Source of the DNA: an uncultured Ruminococcus sp.
GTDB taxonomy: Bacteria > Bacillota > Clostridia > Oscillospirales > Ruminococcaceae
Reading direction: 5' to 3'
Length of the DNA: 37,905 nucleotides
NCBI GenBank assembly: GCA_947627445.1
Contig: CANQWA010000027.1
Location: forward strand, 1-37,905
The notes beneath the pieces were generated by a model. It saw only the letters and a program-made list of their open reading frames with translations, did not search any database and was not told the origin of the DNA. The translations under genes were made by a program, and so were the position numbers. Shown here piece by piece: positions 16,583 to 24,122 of this stretch; position 1 is the stretch's first letter; each line of letters begins with the position of its first letter.

Positions 16583-17053
16583 ATGGTTATCATTGAAATG
16601 GAAAATGGAAAGAAAATAGAGATCGAGCTTTACCCCGATATCGCCCCGATCTCCTGCGAAAACTTTGAAAAACTGATCCAACAAGGCTTCTATGACGGTC
16701 TTTGCTTTCACCGGGTTATCCCCGGCTTTATGATCCAGGGTGGCTGCCCTGACGGAACCGGCATGGGCGGTCCCGGCTGGCACATCAAAGGCGAATTTGC
16801 TGCCAATGGTGTGAGAAATAACCTGAAGCATACTCGTGGTGTTCTCTCCATGGCTCGTGCCATGTCTCCTGATTCCGCTGGATCTCAGTTTTTTATCATG
16901 CACGAGGATGCCCCGCATCTGGACGGTCAGTATGCAGCCTTCGGCAAGGTCATCTCCGGCATCGAAGTTGTGGACGAGATCGCTTCGACGGAAACCGATG
17001 ACAACGACAAGCCTCTGACACCTCAGATCATGAAAAAGGTGACGGTTCAATAA
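16583..17053 (+). CDS. Peptidyl-prolyl cis-trans isomerase, cyclophilin type
   Basis: A 156-residue cytoplasmic cyclophilin that speeds prolyl isomerisation in folding proteins. Diagnostic blocks are FHRVIPGFMIQGG (about 49-61, with the catalytic Arg), GVLSMARAMSPDSAGSQFFI (about 87-106) and HLDGQYAAFGKVISG (about 113-127). There is no signal peptide. I chose the ATG at 16583 because the family begins just before the first strand (VIIEMENG); a GGAG site lies 12 nt upstream. It is preceded by a strongly structured leader and followed 4 nt later by a Fur-family gene. Confidence 0.94.
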   Translation: MVIIEMENGKKIEIELYPDIAPISCENFEKLIQQGFYDGLCFHRVIPGFMIQGGCPDGTGMGGPGWHIKGEFAANGVRNNLKHTRGVLSMARAMSPDSAGSQFFIMHEDAPHLDGQYAAFGKVISGIEVVDEIASTETDDNDKPLTPQIMKKVTVQ

Positions 17054-17057
17054 TGCT

Positions 17058-17462
17058 ATGAGCTATAAGACCAAGCAGCGGGAATACATTCTCGCTTATT
17101 TGCAGAGCTGCGGCGGAAAGCACACCACGGTTGCCGAGATCGTCCGGTATTTGCAGGATCAGGGAACACCGGTGGGCACTGCCACGGTTTACCGGAATCT
17201 GGAACAGCTGGCAGAAGAGGGATCCGTGCGCAAGTATCTTCTGGATGGAAAAACAAGCGCTTGCTATCAGTTTGTCAGTCAGGAGCATCAGAGCTGTCAG
17301 GAACACTTTCATCTAAAATGTACGGTCTGCGGTAAACTGTTTCATGTGAGCTGCGATCAGTTGAGCCAGTTGGAAGGACATCTGATGGAGCATCACGGCT
17401 TTGCCATAGACCATACCCGAACGGTTCTCTATGGGATTTGTGAAGCATGTAAAAAGGGGTGA
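17058..17462 (+). CDS. Fur-family metal/peroxide-responsive regulator
   Basis: A 134-residue Fur/PerR/Zur-type regulator. The N-terminal winged helix (TTVAEIVRYLQDQGTPVGTA, then TVYRNLEQLAEEGSV) is typical. The C-terminal dimer/metal domain has HFHLKCTVCGK (first C-x2-C) and a final GICEAC (second C-x2-C) for the structural zinc, with histidines (EHHGFAIDH) for the sensing metal. The sequence alone does not tell iron, zinc or peroxide sensing apart. It is 4 nt after the cyclophilin gene, so the two are cotranscribed. A strong terminator overlaps the stop codon. Confidence 0.92.
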   Translation: MSYKTKQREYILAYLQSCGGKHTTVAEIVRYLQDQGTPVGTATVYRNLEQLAEEGSVRKYLLDGKTSACYQFVSQEHQSCQEHFHLKCTVCGKLFHVSCDQLSQLEGHLMEHHGFAIDHTRTVLYGICEACKKG

Positions 17463-17480
17463 CCGGATGATCACCCCTTT
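17453..17480. terminator. Bidirectional terminator after the Fur-family gene
   Basis: A 10-bp perfect stem, AAAGGGGTGA (17453-17462) with TCACCCCTTT (17471-17480). T-runs on both strands let it serve the converging small gene too. Confidence 0.85.
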
Positions 17481-17496
17481 GTCCTTACAGAGAGTT

Positions 17497-17667
17497 TTAG
17501 CCCAACGGTGAAGTCGGTTGATTCGGCTTAAAGGGCCGCTCATAGATCCGCACCGGTGCGTGGTCGGACACGACATTCTGACTTTCTCCTTCTTTGACAG
17601 CACGATGCGGCGTGTAGATCTTCATTTCTGCATCGCTCTGCTGCTTTTTTTGTTTCTCTTTGCTCAT
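17497..17667 (-). CDS. Small hydrophilic protein, 56 residues
   Basis: An unrecognised open reading frame of 56 codons that begins MSKEKQKKQQSDAEMKIYTP and ends FKPNQPTSPLG. An AAAGGAG ribosome site lies 7 nt before the ATG (17667), and the stop is TAA 17497. It follows the helical protein gene by 12 nt on the same strand and ends just before the shared terminator, which supports it being real. It is highly charged, with no membrane segment and no cysteine. The function is unknown. Confidence 0.6.
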   Translation of the reverse strand: MSKEKQKKQQSDAEMKIYTPHRAVKEGESQNVVSDHAPVRIYERPFKPNQPTSPLG

Positions 17668-17679
17668 GGTGATTCTCCT

Positions 17680-18111
17680 TTACAAATATGCTTTGAGGCG
17701 TTCCATGTACGCCTCTTCGTGGCGGACGATCTCTTTCCCCTGACGTTTCAGCTTTTCTCCGATATCCGGATGACTGTGCAGAACCTGGGTCAGCTGGATG
17801 ATGCCCATATTGGTTCCCTCTACCATCAGCTTGGCGATTTCACTGGTGCTGGCACCGCCTAAGGTCCGCATCTGAATGCTCATGTTGGAACATAGCTTCG
17901 CCATGGTACCGGTTTCTTCCGGTGTCATATGGTATTCCTCCATCTGACGGGCAATGGACTCCTTCTGGTCTTCATAATATTTCAGTTGGTGGCACATGAC
18001 TTCCCGAAGTCCCGACTGCTGAACCTTTCCCAGAATATTTGCCGTGGCATCCATTCCGACAGATGCATTTTTGTAAAATCCATCCAGAACACATCGTTCC
18101 TGATGTTCCAT
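17680..18111 (-). CDS. Conserved-looking all-helical protein of unknown function
   Basis: A 143-residue soluble protein, predicted mostly alpha-helical, with long amphipathic stretches (KVQQSGLREVMCHQLKYYED, then LKRQGKEIVRHEEAYMERLK near the end) suggesting a helical bundle. I take the ATG at 18111, which has AGGAG 9-10 nt upstream; the in-frame GTG at 18120 sits against that site. I do not recognise the family; a ferritin-like or spore-coat-like bundle is possible, but no metal ligand pattern is clear. It is followed by the 56-residue gene, forming a two-gene unit. Confidence 0.7.
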   Translation of the reverse strand: MEHQERCVLDGFYKNASVGMDATANILGKVQQSGLREVMCHQLKYYEDQKESIARQMEEYHMTPEETGTMAKLCSNMSIQMRTLGGASTSEIAKLMVEGTNMGIIQLTQVLHSHPDIGEKLKRQGKEIVRHEEAYMERLKAYL

Positions 18112-18178
18112 AGTTGTCACACTCCTTTCGTATCGCTATTATGTCCGGTAAACTGTTTTTTATGAGGAAAAAGCACAT

Positions 18179-18676
18179 ATGAATTTGAAAAATTTTTTGA
18201 AAGGCATCGGCGTTTACTTTTTTGCCGACATCCTCTGCCTTTTTTTGGCATTGACCTTTTCTGCCATCGGCGGTGCAGTTATGCGGGTGATCAGTTGTAT
18301 CTGTACCATCAGCGTGTTGATCTGTCTTTGCATCAATTTTGCGGTCAATCGTGCCAATGGAGATAAAAAGGCTGGGATTCCTGATGGGTTCAGCCGCCGG
18401 TTGTTTTACAGTGCCGCAGCTTCAGGGATCTTTCTGGGACTGGGCGTATGCCTGCTGCTGGCAAAGGGCGGTGTTCTGCCAGAGCAGTTCTATCGTTGGT
18501 ATAAGTTGTTGGATGCGCCGTTTTTGCAGCTTTGCAATCTGTTCAGTGCGGATATTACGGTGAAGAGCCTTTCCTGGGGCGGTGCAGCTGTGCTGGCAGG
18601 GATGAATCTGGTGCCGTTTTGTGTGACGTGGATCACATATCTGCTGACGAGAAAAGGCTTTGTGCCGGGGGAATGA
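18179..18676 (+). CDS. Four-helix membrane protein of unknown function
   Basis: A 165-residue integral membrane protein with four hydrophobic segments: about 10-33, 36-55, 78-96 and 138-157. No known family is recognised. It is divergent from the helical-bundle gene and followed directly by a repeat that starts right after the TGA stop. A GAGGA lies about 12 nt before the ATG. The short soluble loop (NRANGDKKAGIPDGFSRR, about 57-74) between helices 2 and 3 is the most polar part. Confidence 0.65.
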   Translation: MNLKNFLKGIGVYFFADILCLFLALTFSAIGGAVMRVISCICTISVLICLCINFAVNRANGDKKAGIPDGFSRRLFYSAAASGIFLGLGVCLLLAKGGVLPEQFYRWYKLLDAPFLQLCNLFSADITVKSLSWGGAAVLAGMNLVPFCVTWITYLLTRKGFVPGE

Positions 18677-18735
18677 TAAGAACCAGGGCGTGTTCACATA
18701 AAATGCCTGTGCGGTATTGCCTTCGTATAAGAACC
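18677..18735 (+). repeat. Hybrid copy of the dispersed repeats
   Basis: Starts TAAGAACCAGGGCGTGTTCAC directly after the TGA stop, continues TGCCTGTGCGGTATTGCC and ends TAAGAACC. It mixes ends of all three repeat families. Positions 18736-18830 hold nothing else I can support. Confidence 0.5.
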
Positions 18736-18832
18736 GCTCAAAACATGAACCTAAGCATTCTGAATTCGGTTGATGCAATCGTTACCCCAAAAAATTCCAC
18801 AAAATTGGATTCTGTTGTTTTTCATCAAAAAC

Positions 18833-18861
18833 TTGACATTCCATCAAAAGTATGCTATACT
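18833..18861 (+). promoter_or_regulatory. Promoter of tRNA-Gln
   Basis: TTGACA (18833-18838), a 17-nt spacer and TATACT (18856-18861), 24 nt before the tRNA. Confidence 0.85.
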
Positions 18862-18885
18862 AATACAAACAGCACTCGCACAAAC

Positions 18886-18961
18886 TGGGGTATAGCCAAG
18901 TGGTAAGGCAACGGACTTTGACTCCGTCATTCCGCTGGTTCGAATCCAGCTACTCCAACCA
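18886..18961 (+). tRNA. tRNA-Gln (anticodon TTG)
   Basis: A complete cloverleaf. The acceptor TGGGGTA pairs with TACTCCA, the anticodon loop CTTTGAC carries TTG, the T arm is GCTGGTTCGAATCCAGC, and the CCA end is encoded (18959-18961). It has its own promoter and terminator. Confidence 0.97.
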
Positions 18962-18969
18962 TTTGTTCC

Positions 18970-18994
18970 AAAGCCCGCATCGACGGGCTTTTGC
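18970..18994 (+). terminator. Terminator after tRNA-Gln
   Basis: AAAGCCCG (18970-18977) pairs with CGGGCTTT (18984-18991) around a 6-nt loop, with a short T-run. Confidence 0.8.
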
Positions 18995-19085
18995 TTTCTG
19001 GAAAATTGCGGAAAGGTATACACGAAAACTTATTTATTTTTTCACATTTTACAGAAAGAAAGTAAAAAATACACAAATTATACAT

Positions 19086-19112
19086 TTATTCGCGAGAATA
19101 ATGTTGTATAAT
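19086..19112 (+). promoter_or_regulatory. Probable -10 box and inverted repeat upstream of the response regulator
   Basis: TATAAT at 19107-19112 has no good -35 box. Where one would sit there is a short inverted repeat, TTATTC-GCGA-GAATAA (19086-19101). This arrangement suggests a promoter that needs an activator. Confidence 0.4.
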
Positions 19113-19219
19113 GATAGAGAAAAGGTATTGCAATTTTCTGAAATGAAAAGGTGAAATTTCTGGAAAGTTCCATAGATTTCACAAAATTATCAATTACGAT
19201 GCAGAAAGGTGTGGAAATT

Positions 19220-19918
19220 ATGGCATTGGAAAAAGTTCTTGTGGTGGATGACGACCCCAATATCTGCGATCTGCTCCGGATGAATCTGGAGAACGAAGGC
19301 TATAGTGTGATTCTGTCTTATGATGGGGAGGAAGCACTTGTCAAATTTAATGCATTAAAGCCGGACATCATTCTCCTGGATGTGATGCTGCCCACACTGG
19401 ACGGATGGCAGGTCTGCCGTGAGGTGCGGAAAAAATCCAGCGTGCCCATCATTATGATTACTGCCAAGGGCGATACATTTGATAAAGTTCTGGGTCTGGA
19501 ACTGGGTGCTGACGACTATATTGTCAAGCCCTTCGATACCAAAGAAGTAGTTGCCCGTATCAAAGCGATTGCTCGCCGTGTGGGCAATACTGCCGAATCC
19601 TCTGAGATCAAAGAAGTCCGCTATGACAAAATGTCTGTCAATATGACTCGTTATGAACTGCGTGTGGACGGCAAGGTTGTCGATACACCACCAAAGGAAC
19701 TGGAACTGCTGTTCTACCTGGCTTCTAATCCCAATCGTGTGTATACCCGTGATCAGCTGTTGGACGAGGTCTGGGGCTTTGAGTATTACGGTGACAGCCG
19801 TACCATTGACGTACATATCAAGCGGCTTCGTGAAAAGCTGGAGGGCGTCTCTGAAAAATGGTCTCTGAAAACTGTCTGGGGCGTAGGCTATAAGTTTGAA
19901 TCCGAAGAAGACGAATAA
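19220..19918 (+). CDS. OmpR/PhoB-family response regulator
   Basis: A 232-residue two-component response regulator. The receiver domain (1-120) has acidic pocket DDD (about 10-12), phospho-acceptor aspartate in ILLDVMLP, the switch threonine in MITAKG and lysine in IVKPF. The C-terminal winged helix (about 130-228) ends with the usual GDSRTIDVHIKRLREKL and TVWGVGYKF. I chose the ATG at 19220 since the receiver starts there (MALEKVLVVDDD). It overlaps the kinase start by 23 nt. The trio regulator-kinase-HtrA recalls the CssRS and WalRK loci, both cell-envelope stress systems; the actual signal is unknown. Confidence 0.94.
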   Translation: MALEKVLVVDDDPNICDLLRMNLENEGYSVILSYDGEEALVKFNALKPDIILLDVMLPTLDGWQVCREVRKKSSVPIIMITAKGDTFDKVLGLELGADDYIVKPFDTKEVVARIKAIARRVGNTAESSEIKEVRYDKMSVNMTRYELRVDGKVVDTPPKELELLFYLASNPNRVYTRDQLLDEVWGFEYYGDSRTIDVHIKRLREKLEGVSEKWSLKTVWGVGYKFESEEDE

Positions 19919-21416
19919 ACCGGCGAGACAGCCAGAGGATAGTCTTCCCAGACAGATGGGCAGGCTGCTTGTCCGGCGTGCATTTGTTCTGCGTTTGATC
20001 TTGGTGCTTGTGCCTCTGGTGATTGCACTGTTGACAATCTTGGGCTATAGTACCAGCCGGTATAAAAAGGATTATTATGACAAAGCCGCCAGCAATTGTG
20101 ACATCCTGGCGGCTGAGTTGTCTGCGCAAAGCGGCCGCATTTCCGGGGAACAGACCGTTGAGCAGGTTCTGCCGTATGTGATGAACCAGATTGCTGACGA
20201 ACAGAATGTGCTGATTTATCTGTTTGATACCCAAGGCGTTTGCGTTTTGCTGACAGACAATACGGGGCAGCAGCCAAAAGACCTGTCCCTGGATGGAGAT
20301 ATCCTCTCTGAGATGGAACAGAACGGACGGTATCTGGATGATCAAGTCGCCGGAAAATTCAATCCGGACATGACGGAGTCCATGGTTTGCTGCGGCGTTT
20401 CGCTGAAACTGACCATAAACAGCAATATCAGAACGTATTATCTGCTCTCCTGTACCACCACCCGTCCGGTGAATGTGTATTCCGAGGATATGGTGTTCAT
20501 GGCTGTGGTGCTGCTCATCGGCATAACAGTGCTTTCTGCCGTGTTTATTCTGTACTCGATGGGTGTGCGGCAGCGCCGGCAGGAACAGTTTCTCCGTGTG
20601 CTGCGCCGGTATGCACAGGATGATTTCAGCCGCCCCTTAGATCCGCAGCAGTATAATGACACGGAGTTGGAAGAACTGGCGCATCTCACATTGGAGATCA
20701 GCAGCCATGCGCAGAGAGCCGAGGAAGCCAGCCGGGAATTTGTCTCCAACGTTTCCCACGAACTGCGCACGCCTATGACCGTTATCAAGGGCTTTGTGGA
20801 AGGCATCTTAGATGGGACGATCCCCAAAAACCGGCGGATGGAATATCTCTCCCTGGTTTCCCAGGAGATCCAGCGGCTGCAGATGCTGGTAACCTCTATG
20901 TTGAATCTGACCAAATTCGACACAGGCAGTGTGCCTTTGAATTATCGTGTCTTTACCTTGAATGACACGGCATTTCGTATGGCACTGATGTTTGGCAGCC
21001 GGCTGGAGCAGCGGCATATCACCGTAGAAGGTCTGGACAGTGAGCCGGTTCGTGTCTACGCCGATCCGGATCTGATGGGGCAGGTGATTTATAATCTGAT
21101 GGAAAATGCCGTGAAATTTGTCAATGACGGCGGCACGATCACCTTTACCTTCCGGGAGGAAAAGGACGAGTGGATCTTTGCGATACGCAATACGGGAAAT
21201 GGCATTTCCAAGGAAGAACTGCCGAAAATCTTCGGGCGGTTTTATAAATCAGACGCTTCCCGCAGCAAGGACAAAACGGGTCTTGGACTGGGGCTGGATA
21301 TTGTAAGGCGTATCGTTCATTTGCATCATGCACAGATCAGCGCCAGAAGCGAGGAAAATGTGTATACCGAATTTGAAGTACGTCTGCCTCGGGTTGAACA
21401 GGCTCTGAGAGAATAA
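19896..21416 (+). CDS. Membrane sensor histidine kinase
   Basis: A 506-residue sensor kinase. It has transmembrane segment 1 (about 31-51), an extracytoplasmic sensor of about 150 residues, transmembrane segment 2 (about 199-222), then a HAMP-like linker. HisKA carries H288 in NVSHELRTP, and the HATPase has NLMENAVKF (N box), NTGNGI (G1) and GLGLGLDIV (G2). The TTG at 19896, inside the regulator gene, gives the longest product; a start at the ATG of MGRLLVRR (residue 21) is possible. It forms an operon with the regulator. The TAA stop is the first part of a dispersed repeat. Confidence 0.92.
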   Translation: MNPKKTNKPARQPEDSLPRQMGRLLVRRAFVLRLILVLVPLVIALLTILGYSTSRYKKDYYDKAASNCDILAAELSAQSGRISGEQTVEQVLPYVMNQIADEQNVLIYLFDTQGVCVLLTDNTGQQPKDLSLDGDILSEMEQNGRYLDDQVAGKFNPDMTESMVCCGVSLKLTINSNIRTYYLLSCTTTRPVNVYSEDMVFMAVVLLIGITVLSAVFILYSMGVRQRRQEQFLRVLRRYAQDDFSRPLDPQQYNDTELEELAHLTLEISSHAQRAEEASREFVSNVSHELRTPMTVIKGFVEGILDGTIPKNRRMEYLSLVSQEIQRLQMLVTSMLNLTKFDTGSVPLNYRVFTLNDTAFRMALMFGSRLEQRHITVEGLDSEPVRVYADPDLMGQVIYNLMENAVKFVNDGGTITFTFREEKDEWIFAIRNTGNGISKEELPKIFGRFYKSDASRSKDKTGLGLGLDIVRRIVHLHHAQISARSEENVYTEFEVRLPRVEQALRE

Positions 21417-21504
21417 GAACTTGTTCTCATCGGATATTGCACCTGTCTTTTCGGTAAGTTTTGTCGGATACCACGTCAAAAGCTTCTATGCAGACGGGTT
21501 CTAA
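21414..21504. repeat. Dispersed element with imperfect inverted ends at the kinase 3' end
   Basis: The left end TAAGAACTTGTTCTCAT begins in the kinase stop codon. The right end, read on the minus strand, is TTAGAACCCGTCTGCATAG. It also shares the TGTCTTTTCGG block with the copies at 8364 and 30745. It is about 91 bp long. Confidence 0.6.
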
Positions 21505-21536
21505 ATGTGAGCCTTTGTCATAGAATGATATCATCT

Positions 21537-21570
21537 GGCAGCATCGCAGATTTTGTGCGGTGCTGTCTTT
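21537..21570 (+). terminator. Hairpin (terminator or attenuator) between kinase and htrA genes
   Basis: A 12-bp stem including G-T pairs (21537-21548 with 21556-21567), a 7-nt loop, then TTTGAAT. The T-run is short, so partial read-through into htrA is plausible. Confidence 0.6.
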
Positions 21571-21620
21571 GAATATACAGAAACATTTTGAAACGATTTT
21601 ACGGAGAAAGGAACAATGGG

Positions 21621-23519
21621 ATGATGCAGGAAAAGGAAAAGGATATGGAACAGCAGCAAGAACAGGAGCAGACACTGCCCCTGGAAACAGACAGCTTGCC
21701 GAAAGAGAAAGCACCCATAGAGGAGCTTCCTGTCGATGCGATTTCTTCATGGCAGCAAGAGTCGTCGAGACAGCCGGATTTTATGGACGTGCCGCCTCAG
21801 CGGCAGTGGCATTCCCGGGAAATGGAGTTGTTTGCACAAAAGCCAAAAAATCATATGGCACAGTCCATGCATCTGGGGACAGTACCGGTGCAGGCTGTTT
21901 CGCCTGTTGAACCGATTTCTCAAAAGGAATTGTTTACGGAGCGGACTGTTCCTCGGGAAAGTCCGTGGATGGAACCGTCTGTACCGGATGAAAGATCATC
22001 CACAGTGCAGTCGGCGCCTCAGAGAAGTCCTTTTATGGGACAGCCGGTTTTCCAGCAGAGAAGTCCGTTTACACAGCAGCCATCGCCGCAGGGGACGCCT
22101 TTTGCAGCGCGTTCCGTTCCGAAGAACGGTCCTTTGATAGGACAGTCTGTTCCGCCGGTCTATCCGCAGAGACAGCCTCAGCCGATGCAGCAAAATCTGT
22201 ACCAGAACAGTCCGCCGCAATATCATGGCTGGCAAATGCCGCCGCAGATGCCGCCGCAAATGCCAATGCCGCCGGCAGGCGTCCGTCAACCGCTGACGCC
22301 AGAGAAAAAGGATAAGCGAACAGCGTTTTGGCTGAAGATCGTGGCAGGTCTGATCGCATTTCTGATCATCTATTGCATTGGCAGTGACATTGTTTCTTAT
22401 CGGCACAGAGATGTCCCCACAGGAGCAGCTCCTCAGTCGGACAATGCAAAACCAGCGGATGAGAATCGTGACAGCGACGGTTCTAAGGTGGTCATTCAGA
22501 AACAGGACAAACCGGAACTGGATCCGGCGGACGAAAATGTCAACGAAGATGGTACATACACGGTAGAAGGCGTTGCCGCAGCGGTTCGTCCGTCTATTGT
22601 GGAGATTTTTACGTATGCGGATACTTCGGAAGATCTGGTTTCCGGAACCGGTTCGGGGATCATTGTTTCCGAAGACGGATATATCATCACAAATGCGCAT
22701 GTACTCACTGGCGGAAAATCCTTTTCTGTGATCACCGCCGATGAGGAAGAATACAAAGCCCAGGTAATCGGCAGCGATTCTAAGACCGATCTGGCAGTGA
22801 TCCGTATTGACGGAGAAAATCTGCCTGCTGCTGTAATGGGAGATTCGGATGAGGTGGTTTTGGGAGAAGCCGTTATCGCCATTGGCAATCCGGCAGGACT
22901 TTCCGGCTCTGTGACAAACGGTATTGTCTCTGGTCTGAATCGGAAGATCCGCACGGATTCTACGGGCTTTGACATGACCTGCATTCAGACAAATGCCGCC
23001 ATCAGCCCGGGAAATTCCGGGGGAGCACTGGTGAATATGTACGGACAGGTGATCGGTATTACCTCTTCCAAATATGTCAGCTCCAGCTATGAGGGTCTTG
23101 GATTTGCCATCACCATTAATGAGGCGCTGCCTATTGTAGAGGATCTGATGGATCATGGTTATGTTTCGGATCGTGTGCGTATTGGCATTACGTTTATTTC
23201 TCTGGAAAGTACCTATGCCCAGGAGGAATTTGCAGATGAGACAGGAATGAAAACCGTTCCTGAGGAGCTTATGGGAATCTGGGTCACAGAAGTGGCAGAG
23301 GATTGTGACATTGCAGACTCCAAGCTCAGGGGGAATGATGTGATCGTTCAAATGGCAGGGAAGGATGTTATGAATTATGATGCCGTATGCGCTGCCATTG
23401 AAGGGAAAAAAGCCGGCGATGAGGTCGAAGCCCTTTGCCGCCGGTATGATGCCGATGGAACGTATGAGGAGTTCCGGATTACTTTTCAATTGATGGAGGA
23501 TACATCGGGAAAGTATTAG
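21621..23519 (+). CDS. HtrA/DegP-like trypsin-type serine protease with PDZ domain
   Basis: A 632-residue membrane-anchored S1C protease for envelope protein quality control. The N-terminal ~230 residues are cytoplasmic, rich in Gln/Pro/Ser, with many near-repeats of PF.QQ and VP type. One transmembrane helix follows (about 234-256). The triad is H360 (NAHVL), D390 (KTDLAVI) and S466 (GNSGGAL), and a C-terminal PDZ domain runs from about 530. I chose the ATG at 21621, 9 nt after GGAGAAAGG. The unusually long, low-complexity tail is not typical of HtrA. It lies behind the regulator/kinase pair. The TAG stop lies in a repeat. Confidence 0.94.
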   Translation: MMQEKEKDMEQQQEQEQTLPLETDSLPKEKAPIEELPVDAISSWQQESSRQPDFMDVPPQRQWHSREMELFAQKPKNHMAQSMHLGTVPVQAVSPVEPISQKELFTERTVPRESPWMEPSVPDERSSTVQSAPQRSPFMGQPVFQQRSPFTQQPSPQGTPFAARSVPKNGPLIGQSVPPVYPQRQPQPMQQNLYQNSPPQYHGWQMPPQMPPQMPMPPAGVRQPLTPEKKDKRTAFWLKIVAGLIAFLIIYCIGSDIVSYRHRDVPTGAAPQSDNAKPADENRDSDGSKVVIQKQDKPELDPADENVNEDGTYTVEGVAAAVRPSIVEIFTYADTSEDLVSGTGSGIIVSEDGYIITNAHVLTGGKSFSVITADEEEYKAQVIGSDSKTDLAVIRIDGENLPAAVMGDSDEVVLGEAVIAIGNPAGLSGSVTNGIVSGLNRKIRTDSTGFDMTCIQTNAAISPGNSGGALVNMYGQVIGITSSKYVSSSYEGLGFAITINEALPIVEDLMDHGYVSDRVRIGITFISLESTYAQEEFADETGMKTVPEELMGIWVTEVAEDCDIADSKLRGNDVIVQMAGKDVMNYDAVCAAIEGKKAGDEVEALCRRYDADGTYEEFRITFQLMEDTSGKY

Positions 23520-23569
23520 GCTTAGTGTCAACACGCCCTAGAACAAGTTCTTAGAACCTGTCTCCATCC
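23516..23569. repeat. Composite repeat at the htrA 3' end
   Basis: TTAGGCTTAGTGTCAACACG at 23516-23535, continuing CCCTA, is identical to 13637-13660 of the 167-bp element. AGAACAAGTTCT and TTAGAACCTGTCTCCATCC of the AGAACYTGT family follow. Confidence 0.65.
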
Positions 23570-23570
23570 G

Positions 23571-23608
23571 AAAACAGCGTGACTGCGTTTTTGCAGCCAC
23601 GCTGTTTT
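23571..23608. terminator. Bidirectional terminator between htrA and the small N/Q-rich gene
   Basis: An 11-bp stem, AAAACAGCGTG (23571-23581) with its complement (23598-23608), an inner CTGC/GCAG pairing, and A/T-runs on both sides. Confidence 0.85.
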
Positions 23609-23632
23609 GGATAGAAAAAATGTGACGGCAGG

Positions 23633-23791
23633 TTATTTGCCGCAGCCGCCGCCCGGGCAGTCGTCACGATCACCGCTGTGATTGTTGCTGCTGTTCTGAG
23701 CGCTGCGGTTCTGCTTCTGCTGAGCCTGCTGCTTCTGGCGATTCTGGGATGCGTTCTGATTGTTGTTGTTCTGGTTGTTTTGATTCGACAT
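23633..23791 (-). CDS. Small Asn/Gln-rich protein with CPGGGCGK tail
   Basis: A 52-residue protein. The first 40 residues are almost only N, Q, S, A, K and R (MSNQNNQNNNNQNASQNR...). The end is acidic and then glycine-rich, with two cysteines: DRDDCPGGGCGK. The start is the ATG at 23791, with GGAG 6 nt upstream; an in-frame ATG at 23815 is possible but lacks such a site. It ends just before a bidirectional terminator. The composition recalls small spore or coat-associated proteins, but there is no family match I can defend. The C-x4-C tail could bind metal or be cross-linked. Confidence 0.6.
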   Translation of the reverse strand: MSNQNNQNNNNQNASQNRQKQQAQQKQNRSAQNSSNNHSGDRDDCPGGGCGK

Positions 23792-23806
23792 AGTCGTCTC
23801 CGTTTC

Positions 23807-23862
23807 TCCGCACATGTGCCGTACTGCCGGAAATCTGCTCGTCTGTGTGCGGACAGTACGGC
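23807..23862 (-). promoter_or_regulatory. Leader of the small N/Q-rich gene with two mutually exclusive stems
   Basis: Stem A is GCCGTACTG with CAGTACGGC (23862-23854 and 23826-23818). Stem B is TCCGCACA with TGTGCGGA (23853-23846 and 23814-23807). The pairings cross, so only one can form, and stem B ends close to the ribosome site. The rest of 23863-24047 shows no gene; a small GCGGTA/TACCGC hairpin lies near 23881-23904. Confidence 0.4.
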
Positions 23863-24047
23863 GGAATCAGCAGGACAGCTGCGGTATGATACATATTTTA
23901 CCGCAATGATAATATGCCCAGTTTTGGGGGGATTATACGTGGAGATATGGAACAGGATCTTCGTTTGGGCTTGGTTGACATGCGTATGATCTGGGTGCTG
24001 AAAATGTTGAAAATCGACTTTTGCCTTGCTTTTTTCATAAAATATAC

Positions 24048-24076
24048 TTGCTTTTTTTCGGGAAAAATGGCATAAT
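24048..24076 (+). promoter_or_regulatory. Promoter of guaA
   Basis: TTGCTT (24048-24053), a 17-nt spacer and CATAAT (24071-24076). The leader is about 40 nt, too short for a purine riboswitch. Confidence 0.65.
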
Positions 24077-24122
24077 AAAAAGAAAAGCGATTGTGCCTCT
24101 GCACGGAAAGGAATGTTTACCT

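Noticed and set aside
21996-23534. 512-codon open frame antisense to htrA
   Set aside because: The composition is Arg/Ile/His-rich with no domain, and the opposite strand encodes an intact protease with all catalytic residues.
23807-23862. H-type pseudoknot
   Set aside because: The arms cross, but one connecting loop has no nucleotides and the other has three, too short to span 8-9 bp stems. Mutually exclusive hairpins are more likely.
23880-24122. Purine riboswitch upstream of guaA
   Set aside because: No three-helix junction or conserved purine-box core was found, and the promoter is only about 50 nt from the start codon.
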